From a virus: a stretch of 64,000 nt of DNA. Below the pieces are notes generated by a model, which did not search any database, was not told the origin of the DNA, and worked only from the letters and a program-made list of their open reading frames with translations. The DNA lies in IMG/VR virus record IMGVR_UViG_3300037149_000105, positions 62,001-126,000 of that record; one strand, given 5' to 3'. This document shows, one piece after another, positions 43,694 to 53,785 of this stretch. A program made the translations under genes and the position numbers. Position 1 is the stretch's first letter. Each line of letters opens with the position of its first letter.

Positions 43694-46437
43694 GCTTTCT
43701 CCTTATAATTCATTACTCTGGCAAAGAGGACTTGATGCAGTCTGGACTGCTTCTCGCCCCGTGGGAGTTGATCACTCTCTTCGTCCAAGAGTTTGCGGAG
43801 CCGTTTAGACGCCTCATCCGCACCAAGCACTTGGAACAGATATTTGTAGCCCCAATTCTGGTTTTCAAACATCTTGTCTTCAATTTCTTTCCATCGACTT
43901 TTCTTTATCTCAGCGATGTATTGGAGTATTCCGCTGGCTATATCTACGGGTCCATCGTCATAATCGGTTCCCCATTTTCTTTCATTAAATGCTTTAGCTG
44001 TGGCTGCTTCAAGCTCGGGCCATGGCTTCCCATTCATCCGCTCCTTGATATACTCAATCGCATTAGTGAGCCCTCTTCTCCGTCCCGCCCTCTCTATGAG
44101 GGTCTCTTCCTGACGAGGGATTCGCTCATTCTTTTCGTACACTCGATCAATATATTCCTCGTTATCCAGGATGGCCGGATAGTCTCTCTCAAGCTCAGGC
44201 CACCGTTTAGGGTGGAACCTCATCATATACTGATTGAGATTATAGTTACTGAGGTAACGTGCCTTCTCAAGCACCCATGCCTCACCCACCGCAGAAATAT
44301 TTTTCATTTCAGTCAATGTATCCATGATGTTACGGTCATCAAATGAGGGGGAGTTGATGACCCACTCCAAAACCTTATCAGTGGGATCGGGGAGATCCTT
44401 ATCCCGATGGTTATCTTTCCAGAACTCATACTCCCGCTTTGGAGTTGTCCGAATTTTTGTTTCTCCTCGATCCACTTTTTGGAGCTTATCCTCCATCGCT
44501 CTTTCAGTCAGGAGTTCAATTTCAGTGATCTTCTTTTCGAAAGAGGGCTGCGCCCAGGTGGGGATTTTCCTAATTTTGAAGGGGCTACCGTTGAGGAAGT
44601 TCTCTCTCCCATAGGCTGCCACTTCCTTCAGTTTAGTGAATCCCGCTAGGGCTGCGTCAAGCTTCTCTCTGGCTGGAGCTTGGATATCCTTCAGAGCCTG
44701 TCCGATAGCGGCAGAAGCTCGTTCCTCTGCACCCCCATCTCCGGAAACTCTACGTTTGTAGATGTCCCCTGCATCCTTCAATAGTCTGTATGCTACGCCG
44801 TATTCTGGTTCTGCTTTTGCCCGCTCAACCGCCTTCTCCCAGGCTTGGTTCACAAAGGGACGGAACATGTTCTTTATCATTTTGATATAGGGCTGAACCG
44901 CCGTATTTCTTGTGAAATCCCTAGTCTGCATCCCGTGAGCCCCATATCCACCCATAAGTTGCACGGTAAACCCACTCACATTTCCATCAGCGTTGTTATA
45001 ACTATAGGTGGATGAGGGAAACTTGCTGTTCAACAAACCTACCAGAGCCTCGCCCTCACTTACCGCTTTCTCGCTTCCTTCTTTTACAGCCGCTCTAAAC
45101 TGAGCAAACTTCTCATCCCAGTCATATTCCTTAGAGAAAAGGGCAAACACCTTCTTGAACAACGGTTCAATTCTGAAGGCTAACCCATATTCTGCCGATG
45201 TGAGGTGGTTGGGATCAGAATCGGGGGTGCTCATGGACTTAACGAAGTCAGTGTAGGATTCAGTTCTATCAATTTTCTTTGCAATTTCAACCACGTTCTT
45301 ATTAGCCTCGTAGTAGGGGGCAACCGCCTCTCCGGTACGAGCGTAACGATTAGTCAACTCTCTGAGTTCATCTGGCTCTAAAAGTTCGTATCTGGGACGA
45401 ATATACTTTTCCTCGACATCCAAGAACTTCTTGTCCTTCTTTACATTACCACCATTGACCATAACATACTCTTGCAGATAAGAGAACGTCTCAGCCGCAT
45501 CCAGATTAGGGACCTGATAGCACCCCATCGTTTTAGTCAGATCTGCCCTGGCCCGGTCGTTCATTGTGCCCTTAGCTAGGGCTTTTTCAATCAATTCCGC
45601 ACACTCCGGGTTCATCAGCTTGGTCCCGTACATATGGGAGTTGTTTCGACTCATGAACTGCGCCTTGCTTTCATTGTTATGTTCGTCCTTTGCGGGATCA
45701 AGTTGGAAGAAAGGGTCGCCGTTCTTGTACGCCACATAATTGGGGCCGGTGGATAGATACTTGGTGGCAGTGCCTACGTCTTTGGTACACCATGCGGGTT
45801 CATTGTTTGGGGGAAAGCGAGAGAGAGCAGATAGGTCTTCTGCACTAGTTACCTGCCATAAAATATACGTCTTGTCCTGATAGATAATTGTTGCCCCCTC
45901 TGGGCTTAGTTCAGGAAGGGTGTAGATATCTGAAGCGGAGTTGAACTTTGTCAAGGTGCTTCTCAGATTTGCCAAATCAGAGAACCGGTTTAGGTCGGTG
46001 GGGAGGTCTTGCTTCTTCCACTCAGGACTTTTACGGAGATCAGTAAAATCAGTCAGATTCTGTTTTATTGATTCTGTGTCTTCCTTCCATTGATTTTTCT
46101 GCCCATCATCCATGGCCAGCCATATCTTCAGCAGCCATTCGGTGAAATCATTCTTGTTGATGCCATCCGTAGGGTCAGCCGCAGCCACTCCGGTCAAAAT
46201 CTGAGCATATTTTGCATTAAGCATCTGCTCATTCTGCTTCTTAGCTTCTTTCTGGTCTTCCTCGTCTCCCAGTGTCTCATCCATCAGATTGACCATATTA
46301 TGGGTCGTCACATAGTGGTAGAGCTTAGGGCCGTATCGATTAGGACCGGCCAGAAACTCTATCTTCCTCTCGCTGATTGCCTCTTTATGGATCAACGGAG
46401 AAGCCAATGAGGCGAGAAGAGTGATGACTTCGGACAT
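43690..46437 (-). CDS. Large phage protein with WCT-motif domain, 915 aa
   Basis: I start at the ATG at 46437 with GGAG upstream; the longer frame begins with TTG. Near residue 205 the segment FPPNNEPAWCTKDVGTATKY with GPNYVAYKNG parallels the 39984 gene, so both share a domain. The rest is long, charged and helical, with many Lys/Glu, and resembles big internal virion or DNA-ejection proteins. No protease, nuclease or lysis motif is visible. Confidence 0.66.
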   Translation of the reverse strand: MSEVITLLASLASPLIHKEAISERKIEFLAGPNRYGPKLYHYVTTHNMVNLMDETLGDEEDQKEAKKQNEQMLNAKYAQILTGVAAADPTDGINKNDFTEWLLKIWLAMDDGQKNQWKEDTESIKQNLTDFTDLRKSPEWKKQDLPTDLNRFSDLANLRSTLTKFNSASDIYTLPELSPEGATIIYQDKTYILWQVTSAEDLSALSRFPPNNEPAWCTKDVGTATKYLSTGPNYVAYKNGDPFFQLDPAKDEHNNESKAQFMSRNNSHMYGTKLMNPECAELIEKALAKGTMNDRARADLTKTMGCYQVPNLDAAETFSYLQEYVMVNGGNVKKDKKFLDVEEKYIRPRYELLEPDELRELTNRYARTGEAVAPYYEANKNVVEIAKKIDRTESYTDFVKSMSTPDSDPNHLTSAEYGLAFRIEPLFKKVFALFSKEYDWDEKFAQFRAAVKEGSEKAVSEGEALVGLLNSKFPSSTYSYNNADGNVSGFTVQLMGGYGAHGMQTRDFTRNTAVQPYIKMIKNMFRPFVNQAWEKAVERAKAEPEYGVAYRLLKDAGDIYKRRVSGDGGAEERASAAIGQALKDIQAPAREKLDAALAGFTKLKEVAAYGRENFLNGSPFKIRKIPTWAQPSFEKKITEIELLTERAMEDKLQKVDRGETKIRTTPKREYEFWKDNHRDKDLPDPTDKVLEWVINSPSFDDRNIMDTLTEMKNISAVGEAWVLEKARYLSNYNLNQYMMRFHPKRWPELERDYPAILDNEEYIDRVYEKNERIPRQEETLIERAGRRRGLTNAIEYIKERMNGKPWPELEAATAKAFNERKWGTDYDDGPVDIASGILQYIAEIKKSRWKEIEDKMFENQNWGYKYLFQVLGADEASKRLRKLLDEESDQLPRGEKQSRLHQVLFARVMNYKEKA

Positions 46438-46472
46438 GTGGGGCTCCAAACAGTTCAATAAAGGATTGCGAA

Positions 46473-49400
46473 TTACGTTGTTCTGATAAGACGTTTCTGC
46501 CTTACTGGAGTGGGATAGACGTTTAGCTCATCCTCTATTTCGTGAAGACGGTCGTCAATCTGGTTCCACCGTTCCACGAGTTTCTCGTACTCCTCTGACC
46601 ATTTTATAGAGTCCCCCTCCTGAGCATTTTCTTCTAGGGCTTGGTCTACCACTTGCTGCTCTTTGGTTAGCTGTTCCTTTTCATCCATCAGAGGGGCAAA
46701 CTCAGTCTCTTTTTCGTCAAACAACAGCCCCTGAGCCGCATCCATTTTCTCAACATGGAGGTCCATATCAGGATATAGCTTTTGGAGATACTTGAGCATC
46801 TCGTGACCCACATACTCTCTTGGATCCACAGCTTTGCGTAACCGCTCGGACATCAGTTTCCTGGCCTCTAGAGTAGTCAGAGCTTGGTTTCCAATGTCGA
46901 TGCTATCAATCCACGGGTAGCCCTCATAGATGGAATAACGAATCTCTCCCACACAGAATCTTCCGTTGAGGGCGAACAGTGTGAAGTAATCCTGGGCAAA
47001 CCGGCGGTGGTGGTGCTCATGTTTGAACGTCAACGCTCCAATCTTTATCAGCAAAGAGGAGTTTATTTTGCTCGCAGTTGTTCGGGAAGCTCCGCCTCCA
47101 ATTCCGGTGGGAGTAATGCCCCCGGCTTGTGATCCGGGTATGCCATCCCCAGATACGCCTCTCTTGTAAGAGGAATCTTGTGAGTCTGCATGAAGCATAG
47201 GATCGGATCCGACCCAGCTTGGGGTTTCGAAGACGTTTTTTCCGCCCCTTCGTTCTTTGATAACAGCGGTGATTTTTTCCCTAGCTTGTTCGGCATTGAG
47301 CCCTCCATCTTCTGGATCGTGTGAGGCCCAGATCTCATTTGCAATACGGATGAACTTCTTGTCTCGCTTGTCCGCAGGGCTGAAAAGTGCCCTCACGGCC
47401 TCCCAGGTGATTGACTGGAGTTCGCGGGGTAGGATGCCCACCGCAGGGTCTTTCGCGGCTCTACGGTATGCCTCAGCGTAAAGAGCATAGAGTCCGTTCA
47501 GACCTGTGATTGAACTATTACTCGGACCTGGAATCTTCTCCATATCGGGGTCACCCTCGACATATTCGCCCTCATCATCATCCCATACCCACACCTTGCC
47601 ATTTTTGTCTTTCTTAGGGTTGAAACCGGTGCCAAAGTTATGAGCGACTTCTACCGCCGCACCACTCAGCGGGCGAATCAGTGCCGCCGCAACCGCATGG
47701 GTATCAATCGTTACATCACCCTCATCAGCCATTGGGGCGATAAGATTGTTGTAGAATGACCGCACCTTATGATTCGTTCCAACCAATTTAGATACATCAC
47801 TGACCGATTCTGATTCAAGGATTCGGACAGCCTTGGAGATGGCGGCGAAGCTGTTCCAGCGAACCTTAGCATTCTGTTTCCCAGTTTTGAACCAATCTCC
47901 AAAATTCCCTTCCGGAGTGACTTCACGAAGCTTGTTATCCGTATGTCCTTCGGCCCAAGCCCTGATCCATACGGAAGCCAAATACTCTCGACCTGATTCA
48001 GGGGTATTTTCTGTTAGCACTTCGTTGAGAGTTTTACCACGAAGCAGAGGAATGGCCAACGCTGTAGACCACTTCAGCTTGGGCTCCTTGGTTTTCTTGG
48101 GTTTCCTGGCACTTTCCTTTTTCTTCTTGCCACCCTCCTCTGACTCTCCGGCCCTAACCGCTTCCTTCATGTCATCTTCCAGGTCATCCGGGGTCCAGTT
48201 GCGATGCAGGGCCACCCGATCCATCTTCCAATCCCAGCGGAAGTCTTTCAACTCTACCAACGCTTCAATGATACGTTCTGCGGTGGTGACGTTCTGGAAC
48301 CAGTGAGCCTGGGGGGACATCGCCGCCACCACAGCCGCCACCTTGTGTGGCTCCAGATGGAACTTCTCCGCCCACCTGTGAATGATGCGATTGCCTCCCA
48401 CGTACCATAATTTAGCCCTATCCGCTAGGGATTTATCCCAAGTCTTATACAGCCAGATGAGGTTTGCAGCCATGTGGTTGATGATCTCTTCAGCCTTTTC
48501 ATGAGCATCAAACTTCTGGAAACGGCCCTCTCGCATATATTTAAAGTTGGGGTAGTTATCTACCGCTAGGTTGACATTATACTCAAACTTCTCATTCTCC
48601 ATCATCTTCTGAAGGTCCGGTTGGCTAGTAGCGTGACTGTGGGGGTCAACCTCACCGGGCTTCAGCACACTGCTTTGGGCGGCTGGACTGATGCGCCTAT
48701 CCGCCAGTGACTTGGCTAAGTCCTCTTCCTCTTGAGTCGGAGGAGTAACCTTTTCAGCGTTTGGTGTCTCCTCATTCACCATCCCCTCCACGGGGTCTAC
48801 GTTTAACCCACCACCTTCGGTTCGGGGCTTCACTGAAGCGGTAAGCAAAGGGCTGGAGGGGTTGAATGTCCCCTTGTTTCCTATGGCTGATTTTACTTGA
48901 CGGGGATTCCATACGATGTAATGGCGAGTGCCAGGGGCCATTCTCATGTTTAGAAATTGAGCACTCGCATCCATGATAATCCCATCGAACCCCATGTAGC
49001 GGTAGATAGCAGAGATAAGAGCGCCTGCACCTCCTTGAGCACCCGCACTTTCATCATTTCCTCTTACAGCTTTTTCAAATTCATAAGCAGAGCAGCCCTC
49101 TAACAACTTCTCCACCAATTCTTCCCATATGCGGTCTGCTCGTATGTCTGACTCTGAGCAAGCAGCCTGTACCGCCTCATAGAGTTTGGTAACTTCAGGG
49201 CCATCTACCCACTCATCTTCATTCTCCGGGTCAGGGCCACCATCCCCACCCAAGTAGGTTCCGCCTTTTGGTGTTACGATGACTGGGTTTTCCATTTTCA
49301 AGTAAGTGAGGTAGACGGCCCCCTGATGAGTCCCACCTAACATTTCCCATGCTTTTTTCTTGGCAAGCTCTCGGATAGCTTTGGGGTTGTCTTCGTGCTC

Positions 49401-52400
49401 TTCCCCCATCTCTTCTTCCCAATCTCCCCCATCACTCATCAAGTCTTCTGCAACCTCATCAATTTTTCCAGCCAAATCTCGGCAATTGATATCTGCATAC
49501 TGACTCGCATCCACTTCACAATCGGTAAAATATATCCCCTTGCTATACCAGCCATCCGTGTATGCGTTACTCATAGAGAATTGGTCAAATTCATTGGTGG
49601 TTCCGTGCATGACTCGTTTTGGGGTTCCGTCCTTATTGACAACTTTGGAATCACCGAACCACGCCTTAAATTGCGGAGTCTCATGCGGCTTGGGTCTTTT
49701 TGCAAGTTCTCTTCCAATTTGTTGAGCGGCTTCATTTACAGCCTGCTGGGCCGACATCGCTTTCTTGACCCTTCCGATTTTTGAGATAGCCCCAACCAGC
49801 CGCTCTGTAGCTTCATTGCGGCTCGTCACACCGGTCATATCGGTGTTCTTGATTGCCGCCGCACAACTCAGCAGGTAGGATTTGGACTCCTGGTTAGCCC
49901 CATAGAGCGCACAGTCCAACAACTGGGAGAAGTCAAACGCCCCCCTGGACCCAGACTGAATGATGTTTACTACCGCATCTTTTGGCAAAGACTTGGCTTG
50001 CCGGATATTTTCCCGGTTCTTTTTAACAAACTGAGCCGCTTGTTTGATTTGGTTGGACAGGCCCAGCCGGTTGTTCAGACTATCCGGAACGGGAAGCAGA
50101 GACTCAATCCCCACCATCTGCATATCAAAATCCCAACCATTCTGATGACCATAATTGACTGATTTAGCTATACTGTCCCAATTCTGCTCGAATTCACTAA
50201 ACCAGGGTTCTAGGCACCCACCCTCACGTAGCACTTCAAAGAACCGCATCGGAACCTTGCCGACAAGCGCACGTTTGGTCTCTTCTCGGATACGATCAGC
50301 CGGGAGGTATTGTAGTTCTGGCTGCATCCGCCGCATCATTTCTACCAGTTGGGGGCTCACCTTCCACTCAGACCCAAATTGGGCACTGAAACGAGCCGCC
50401 CTATATACCCTTAATGCATCCTCAGCAAACTTCTCACTGACGTTCTGGAGGGTCTTATCCTTGATATTTTGCAGTGCTTCAGGAGGTCCGAACAGCTTGC
50501 CGTCCGCATCCACCGACATGGCGTTCACGTTTAGGTCCCGGCGAACCATGTCGTCTTCGAAGTTGCCGGTTGGAGTAACATCAAAATCTTTGTGACCCAC
50601 CCCATTTTTTTCTTCGGAACGGGCCACCGCGATTTCAATTTGGCCATAGGTTGGATCTTGGTAAAGGTAGACAGGGAAAGCCTTCCCCACATTCTCCAGA
50701 CCCATTTGCTGCAACGTTTCTGCCGTTGTGTTGGTAACCACATCAAAGTCCTTTGGCTTACGGTCAAGTAGCATGTCTCTGACGCAACCACCAACAAAAC
50801 GGAAGTCAGCCCTGGGGTCAAACATGTAAGCCATCTGCTTGAGCTTCTTCAGCATATATAGGGGTAGCTTGACCTCCTGGTCATGAGGAAGCTGAACCAT
50901 CGCAGCCTGCTTGGAGGCAACTGTCATCCCCTGGTACCGCCAGACTTCACCTGGGTTCTTCATGTTTAGAAGCTCCCCAATTGGAATCCCTGCGTATTTT
51001 CTGCCACCTTCGTATTGCTCAATGTAAACCTCATCCTTCATTTGGGTCAAGTCAGACTCCTCCAGTCCACTCTCATTAAATACCCAATCGATGATGGTGT
51101 CAAGATTTCTTGGAGTGAGTCGCCACACTTCAAAGTTTTTGTCTACAACCCGGATTTGGTTGTAAAATCGCATGAAGAACTCTCGGACTTCGTTCTTGAA
51201 CATGTCATACTCGCCATTAAAAATGGCATCACACTCTTCCAGAGACACATAACCCCAGATGAGGGTAAAGAACACATCTTCCACTGGAAAGTCAGGCTCC
51301 CCATACTTCATCGCATGGAGCTTTCGCCACTCTTCCTCCACCTCTCCTGGGTTGTTGTCATCTTCTTCTTCGTGGGCCTCATGAAGATGACGCTGACAAG
51401 CACTAAGAATTTGGTCCCACTTGTCATTGAGAATCTGTTCTCTGGCATAGGTTTCGTGGGTATAGTCCCCGTCTCCACTGCATTCTGCATAGTTGTTCGC
51501 TGAGTCGCCATCTACCCAGTATTCACCATTGATGAAACTACCCCACCCTGCGGCAAGTTTGCTGCTGTAGTGTTGTCGGGCCACCTCTTCATCAAGTCCG
51601 TAGTCTACCAAGACCGGATACCGCTCACCCCTACGTTCGACCAGCCCCCACTGGCTCTCTCGATCAATGTCCCACCATTTAACACCAAGTGTCTGGCATA
51701 AGAACTGAAGAGATTTCACTGCCTGCCTATCTGTAAGAAATTCTGTTCCCCCACGCTCTACTTTTTTACAAAAGTTGTAGGCGTTGGTTGCTCCATATCG
51801 TTCGAAATCTGAATAGGTGGCCCCTCTTAGGACTCGCTCAACTACGAGCCAGTGAAACTCAGTATCATAGTAAAAAATGCGAGTGATAATAGTGCAATCC
51901 TCAACCTTCTCATACATTCTGAGTTCGGCTTTGTTCTGAGCCACACCGGGCTGATTGATCGCTAGCTTGATTGCAACATGTTCATTTACCCCGACGACCA
52001 TACGGGAAGACCCTTCCCCTAAAACTGGAAGCTCCATTCCGGTTCGCTCTCTCAGGAGCTTTAAGCGATCCCTGACGGTCTGAGAGTAGCCATTAGGCTC
52101 CTCCCAATTGTTATCCCCCTCCCCTTCATCCTGACCTTCTGGTGATATTTCGTGAATGCCGGGAAGTTTTTTGAGCAGATCCTTTGGGATATTTTTAGGC
52201 TTCTCTTCAGCCACTTTGACTTGATCGGCGTCCTGTTCCCCAAAGATGTCAATCAATGCAGTTAAAAGTTCCCTAGGTACTTCAGAGCCATCGGCCCATT
52301 TGGTCAGTCCCTTATTGGTTACACGACTAACGCCTCGTGGAAGCCCATTGCGGTCGTATAGGATGACGAACAAAGGGCCTGGGGTGCTCTTGTAGATGGT

Positions 52401-53039
52401 CTGCTTGTAGCGGTCGATTATCTTACGAGCGTCATTTAATTCCTGTTTATCTCGTTTCTGCACTGGTTTGCCCAGGTCCACCATCATACGCTTATTTGTG
52501 TCCGGTGCTCTCCAAACAGATTTGGAGATGCCCTCTTCCCGTCCTGCATGACGTTCTAAGAACTCTTCATCACTGACGTTATCATCATAAAGCCTGCTCC
52601 ATGCACCAGAGTCTTCACTGGCCGTCTTCTGATTGACAATTCGCTCATGAACTATATCGTAGAATTGCTGGCTCAAAGGGAACAGGATTTCATAACCGTA
52701 CATCAATTCAGTTCCGTAGAAGTCGATCTCGGTCTGCTTGATAGCCTGCATCATCGCCTTGATGACCCCCGCATCCTCTCCGAACTCAGTCTCGGATAAG
52801 AAAGCCTTGATTTGTTCTAGGATAAGTGCAGTCCCTTCATGAAATACAATCTGGGTGTGTCCTGGGTTGTCCAAAGGGATAGGGAGTTCTAGCATGAATA
52901 CTGAAAATCGAGGAATACCCAAGTCAATCAGCCACTGGATTCGGGGCCGCTCATCTCGGATGAAATAGATATTAATGACACCCTGCTCAGGTAGGACAAA
53001 TGCTCTCTTCATGCTCACACTCTCAATATTGATACCCAT
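46473..53039 (-). CDS. Giant polyvalent protein: kinase-like, CCA-adding NTase, ADP-ribosyltransferase, acetyltransferase-like modules
   Basis: This 2188-residue protein strings together modules. Near residues 338-480: LGEGSSRMVVG, VAIKLA, LVDYGLDEE (protein-kinase-like). Residues about 745-915: FVGGCVRDMLLDRKP, DFDVV, RRDLNVNAMS, RVYRAARFSAQ and RIREE, the tRNA nucleotidyltransferase/poly(A) polymerase pattern. Near 1116: TPQFKAWFGDSKVV..VMHGTT (polyvalent ADP-ribosyltransferase). 1540-1770: a domain with VRSFYNNL and TIDTHAVAAA. Near 2070: GHEMLKYLQKLYPD, acetyltransferase-like, then a coiled coil. Such proteins are usually injected with DNA. A start ten codons later (53012) has a better ribosome site. 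Confidence 0.82.
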   Translation of the reverse strand: MGINIESVSMKRAFVLPEQGVINIYFIRDERPRIQWLIDLGIPRFSVFMLELPIPLDNPGHTQIVFHEGTALILEQIKAFLSETEFGEDAGVIKAMMQAIKQTEIDFYGTELMYGYEILFPLSQQFYDIVHERIVNQKTASEDSGAWSRLYDDNVSDEEFLERHAGREEGISKSVWRAPDTNKRMMVDLGKPVQKRDKQELNDARKIIDRYKQTIYKSTPGPLFVILYDRNGLPRGVSRVTNKGLTKWADGSEVPRELLTALIDIFGEQDADQVKVAEEKPKNIPKDLLKKLPGIHEISPEGQDEGEGDNNWEEPNGYSQTVRDRLKLLRERTGMELPVLGEGSSRMVVGVNEHVAIKLAINQPGVAQNKAELRMYEKVEDCTIITRIFYYDTEFHWLVVERVLRGATYSDFERYGATNAYNFCKKVERGGTEFLTDRQAVKSLQFLCQTLGVKWWDIDRESQWGLVERRGERYPVLVDYGLDEEVARQHYSSKLAAGWGSFINGEYWVDGDSANNYAECSGDGDYTHETYAREQILNDKWDQILSACQRHLHEAHEEEDDNNPGEVEEEWRKLHAMKYGEPDFPVEDVFFTLIWGYVSLEECDAIFNGEYDMFKNEVREFFMRFYNQIRVVDKNFEVWRLTPRNLDTIIDWVFNESGLEESDLTQMKDEVYIEQYEGGRKYAGIPIGELLNMKNPGEVWRYQGMTVASKQAAMVQLPHDQEVKLPLYMLKKLKQMAYMFDPRADFRFVGGCVRDMLLDRKPKDFDVVTNTTAETLQQMGLENVGKAFPVYLYQDPTYGQIEIAVARSEEKNGVGHKDFDVTPTGNFEDDMVRRDLNVNAMSVDADGKLFGPPEALQNIKDKTLQNVSEKFAEDALRVYRAARFSAQFGSEWKVSPQLVEMMRRMQPELQYLPADRIREETKRALVGKVPMRFFEVLREGGCLEPWFSEFEQNWDSIAKSVNYGHQNGWDFDMQMVGIESLLPVPDSLNNRLGLSNQIKQAAQFVKKNRENIRQAKSLPKDAVVNIIQSGSRGAFDFSQLLDCALYGANQESKSYLLSCAAAIKNTDMTGVTSRNEATERLVGAISKIGRVKKAMSAQQAVNEAAQQIGRELAKRPKPHETPQFKAWFGDSKVVNKDGTPKRVMHGTTNEFDQFSMSNAYTDGWYSKGIYFTDCEVDASQYADINCRDLAGKIDEVAEDLMSDGGDWEEEMGEEHEDNPKAIRELAKKKAWEMLGGTHQGAVYLTYLKMENPVIVTPKGGTYLGGDGGPDPENEDEWVDGPEVTKLYEAVQAACSESDIRADRIWEELVEKLLEGCSAYEFEKAVRGNDESAGAQGGAGALISAIYRYMGFDGIIMDASAQFLNMRMAPGTRHYIVWNPRQVKSAIGNKGTFNPSSPLLTASVKPRTEGGGLNVDPVEGMVNEETPNAEKVTPPTQEEEDLAKSLADRRISPAAQSSVLKPGEVDPHSHATSQPDLQKMMENEKFEYNVNLAVDNYPNFKYMREGRFQKFDAHEKAEEIINHMAANLIWLYKTWDKSLADRAKLWYVGGNRIIHRWAEKFHLEPHKVAAVVAAMSPQAHWFQNVTTAERIIEALVELKDFRWDWKMDRVALHRNWTPDDLEDDMKEAVRAGESEEGGKKKKESARKPKKTKEPKLKWSTALAIPLLRGKTLNEVLTENTPESGREYLASVWIRAWAEGHTDNKLREVTPEGNFGDWFKTGKQNAKVRWNSFAAISKAVRILESESVSDVSKLVGTNHKVRSFYNNLIAPMADEGDVTIDTHAVAAALIRPLSGAAVEVAHNFGTGFNPKKDKNGKVWVWDDDEGEYVEGDPDMEKIPGPSNSSITGLNGLYALYAEAYRRAAKDPAVGILPRELQSITWEAVRALFSPADKRDKKFIRIANEIWASHDPEDGGLNAEQAREKITAVIKERRGGKNVFETPSWVGSDPMLHADSQDSSYKRGVSGDGIPGSQAGGITPTGIGGGASRTTASKINSSLLIKIGALTFKHEHHHRRFAQDYFTLFALNGRFCVGEIRYSIYEGYPWIDSIDIGNQALTTLEARKLMSERLRKAVDPREYVGHEMLKYLQKLYPDMDLHVEKMDAAQGLLFDEKETEFAPLMDEKEQLTKEQQVVDQALEENAQEGDSIKWSEEYEKLVERWNQIDDRLHEIEDELNVYPTPVRQKRLIRTT

Positions 53040-53062
53040 AGTCGGGGAGTTTGAGCCTGAGC

Positions 53063-53785
53063 CTACTCTCCCTCTGGCAGAAAGCCCTCTTCAATCAGAT
53101 ATTCAGTGAGGTCTCCGGAGTAGCCATGTCTTCGAATATACTGCTGAGCCTTCTCTATTTCTTCCGTAGTTATATCTGGTTTGGCAGAGGTCATAGCATC
53201 TTCTACCTCTAAATCCACCTGATCCCATTCTAAACGCTCACTTGCCCTAATGGCACAGTCCTCTGAACAGTAGGTATCAAACCCCTCACTATCCGAATAA
53301 CAATCTCTCCGGCTGGCTGGGAGGGGTTCTCCACATTCCGCACACTCTCCAAACTGTCGAATCATCCAGTCTCTTAGTTCATTGGTTGGGTTTTCCCAGC
53401 CCTCTTTACCTATATACTCATCAAAGTATTCTGCTGCAACTTCATCATTTTTTCCAGAAAACAGCATCTTCTCAGCTTCGGGCCAGCTATGTCCTAGGAC
53501 ATCACGAGCATAATCGTAAATATGAGACACTCCGTCAATGATCGCATCTTCACCGGCTGGGAACCGCTGATTGTTTAAACAAAAAGCAGCATACTCATAG
53601 CTGTATCTTCCATTAGTCGCAATTGCAGCTTCCCCTTCTGGAAAAGGAATTTCATTCGTAATCGCATAACTGAAGGCAACTTTAGGGATGTGAGAGTAAT
53701 TCTTAAGCAGCGAATCCGTAAATTTCTTGCTTAACCCATTTATATGCAGCTTATATAAAATTCGATAAAAGTGGTCGGCATCCAT
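53063..53785 (-). CDS. FPEGE-repeat protein with zinc-finger-like site, 240 aa
   Basis: The N-terminal half has repeats FPEGEAAIATNGRYSYEYA and FPAGEDAIIDGVSHIYDYA, related to the 9442-9807 protein. The second half has CAECGEP followed by CYSDSEGFDTYCSEDC, a probable zinc site like that in the 39984 gene. It ends with an acidic tail. It lies between the polyvalent gene and a baseplate-type gene and overlaps the latter by one base. Confidence 0.66.
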   Translation of the reverse strand: MDADHFYRILYKLHINGLSKKFTDSLLKNYSHIPKVAFSYAITNEIPFPEGEAAIATNGRYSYEYAAFCLNNQRFPAGEDAIIDGVSHIYDYARDVLGHSWPEAEKMLFSGKNDEVAAEYFDEYIGKEGWENPTNELRDWMIRQFGECAECGEPLPASRRDCYSDSEGFDTYCSEDCAIRASERLEWDQVDLEVEDAMTSAKPDITTEEIEKAQQYIRRHGYSGDLTEYLIEEGFLPEGE

